Positions 63,535 to 64,000 of a stretch of DNA of 64,000 nt are shown here, in pieces. How positions within the stretch are numbered: position 1 is the first letter of the stretch; every line of letters starts with the position of its first letter. The stretch covers positions 89,844,482-89,908,481 of the forward strand of contig CP154956.1 in assembly GCA_039621445.1 (NCBI GenBank). Direction: 5' to 3'. The position numbers and the translations under genes are program-made. The DNA is from Euglena gracilis (Eukaryota; Euglenida; Euglenophyceae; Euglenales). The notes beneath the pieces are model-generated. The model saw only the letters and a list, made by a program, of their open reading frames with translations, made no database searches and was not told the origin of the DNA.

Positions 63535-63983
63535 TGTGTACCAGGCAGCCGTAAGGCCATGGTACTGTGTATGTAGGTATAAGCCTACGGCCAGATATAG
63601 CTCTGAGCCTCATACACAGTACTATGCTAGGTGGTATTCCTACAGATGGCCAACGGCCTGAATTAGGAATACCTAAACCTTACTCTGGTTCTCCTCTCCA
63701 CAGGTGGTATTTATTTTCTATTTTATTCCATTCTGGTCTTTGATTCAAGACTTGATTTTCAAGTTTGATTTTTCTCATTTTGAAGTCCTGACAGGACAGC
63801 CAAGTCACTTGGCACTTTTCCTTGTCGTAGCCCATAGGGCTTCTCCCCTGCCTTGTGCTCTGCCTCTTAATTGGGGAAAAGGGCAAACAACTTTTATATT
63901 ATTCTTTTCAATTTTTCTGTTACTCCAACTTTTATCTTTTGCGCACCAAAGGGCGAAAGCGAGGAAAAGGTTAGACGTACACT
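63535..63983 (+). repeat. 3' long terminal repeat
   Basis: 449 bp, matching the 5' LTR at 447 positions; the only difference is AA at 63927-63928 in place of GG. Ends GTACACT. Confidence 0.95.
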
Positions 63984-63988
63984 CCATC
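63984..63988. repeat. target-site duplication, right copy (CCATC)
   Basis: Matches 48317-48321. Only 12 bases of host flank remain after it. Confidence 0.9.
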
Positions 63989-64000
63989 CCGGCATCGAAC

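Larger units (their letters stand above)
48322..63983 (+). mobile_element. complete giant Ty3/Gypsy chromodomain LTR retrotransposon
   Basis: The element is 15,662 bp with 449-bp LTRs, a 5-bp TSD, a primer-binding site and a polypurine tract. Domain order is coiled-coil ORF/Gag, nucleocapsid, protease, extra domain, RT, RNase H, integrase, chromodomain, then about 4 kb of unassigned open frames. RT-RNaseH before integrase defines Ty3/Gypsy, and the C-terminal chromodomain places it with chromoviruses. Chromoviruses are usually 5-8 kb, so this one is about twice the normal size. Coding frames change several times (near 51.95, 53.67, 54.81, 58.73, 60.05 and 60.45 kb) and two stops interrupt Gag and the PR-RT linker. 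Confidence 0.95.

Noticed and set aside
63212-63613. Antisense ORF near the 3' LTR as an accessory gene
   Set aside because: Overlaps another antisense frame and the LTR; no domain or start context; cannot be told from chance.
48322-63983. Assignment to the plant Tat/Ogre lineage because of the ORF before gag and the large size
   Set aside because: A clear C-terminal chromodomain is present, and Tat/Ogre elements lack one; similarity is positional only.

Overview
The window is nuclear DNA of a eukaryote, and nothing in it looks prokaryotic. It has introns with pyrimidine-tract/AG acceptors, a chromodomain LTR retrotransposon, hAT-type DNA transposons, microsatellites, and very many C or G homopolymers of 9 to 21 bases. 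No rRNA or tRNA gene was found. The host cannot be named from the sequence; a repeat-rich protist or alga is a guess. The one lineage hint is a primer-binding site that begins TGGTAGCAG, which fits an initiator tRNA-Met ending in CTGCTACCA.

Positions 1 to about 48,200 hold only exon-sized traces of host genes, set in a mosaic of short non-autonomous DNA transposons. I could define element boundaries by terminal inverted repeats (TIRs) together with target-site duplications (TSDs). There are hAT-like elements with 7-8 bp TSDs at 1451-1534, 1739-2189, 21205-23020, 23231-24362, 23876-24276, 36173-36632 and 38052-39010, and less perfect ones at 5090-5332, 20634-20904, 26014-26283 and 47349-47587. 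A second group has poly-C left ends and poly-G right ends flanked by TA (11121-11307, 17611-18215, 24451-24730, 30038-30660). The 21205-23020 element carries a recognisable but C-terminally truncated hAT transposase. Several elements sit inside exon-like reading frames. Large simple-sequence tracts lie at 6811-7305 (pentanucleotide) and 26292-27690 (hexanucleotide with a foldback element inside). A minisatellite of short palindromes lies at 14751-14993.

Positions 48,322 to 63,983 are one complete 15,662-bp Ty3/Gypsy retrotransposon. It has two 449-bp LTRs that differ at only two adjacent bases, a 5-bp TSD (CCATC), a primer-binding site and a polypurine tract. In order it encodes a roughly 924-residue coiled-coil protein leading into Gag capsid, Gag nucleocapsid with two zinc knuckles separated by an SR-rich region, an aspartic protease, an unusual domain, then reverse transcriptase, RNase H, integrase and a chromodomain. 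After pol, where an envelope gene would sit, come about 4 kb of further open frames (58.7-62.7 kb) whose products I do not recognise. The polyprotein is divided by stops and frame changes, so this copy is either decayed, uses recoding, or contains sequence errors.

The most novel material is the retrotransposon's extra coding capacity upstream of gag and downstream of pol. Next is a short GGCGC/GCGCC hairpin core that recurs inside several DNA elements with different ends.
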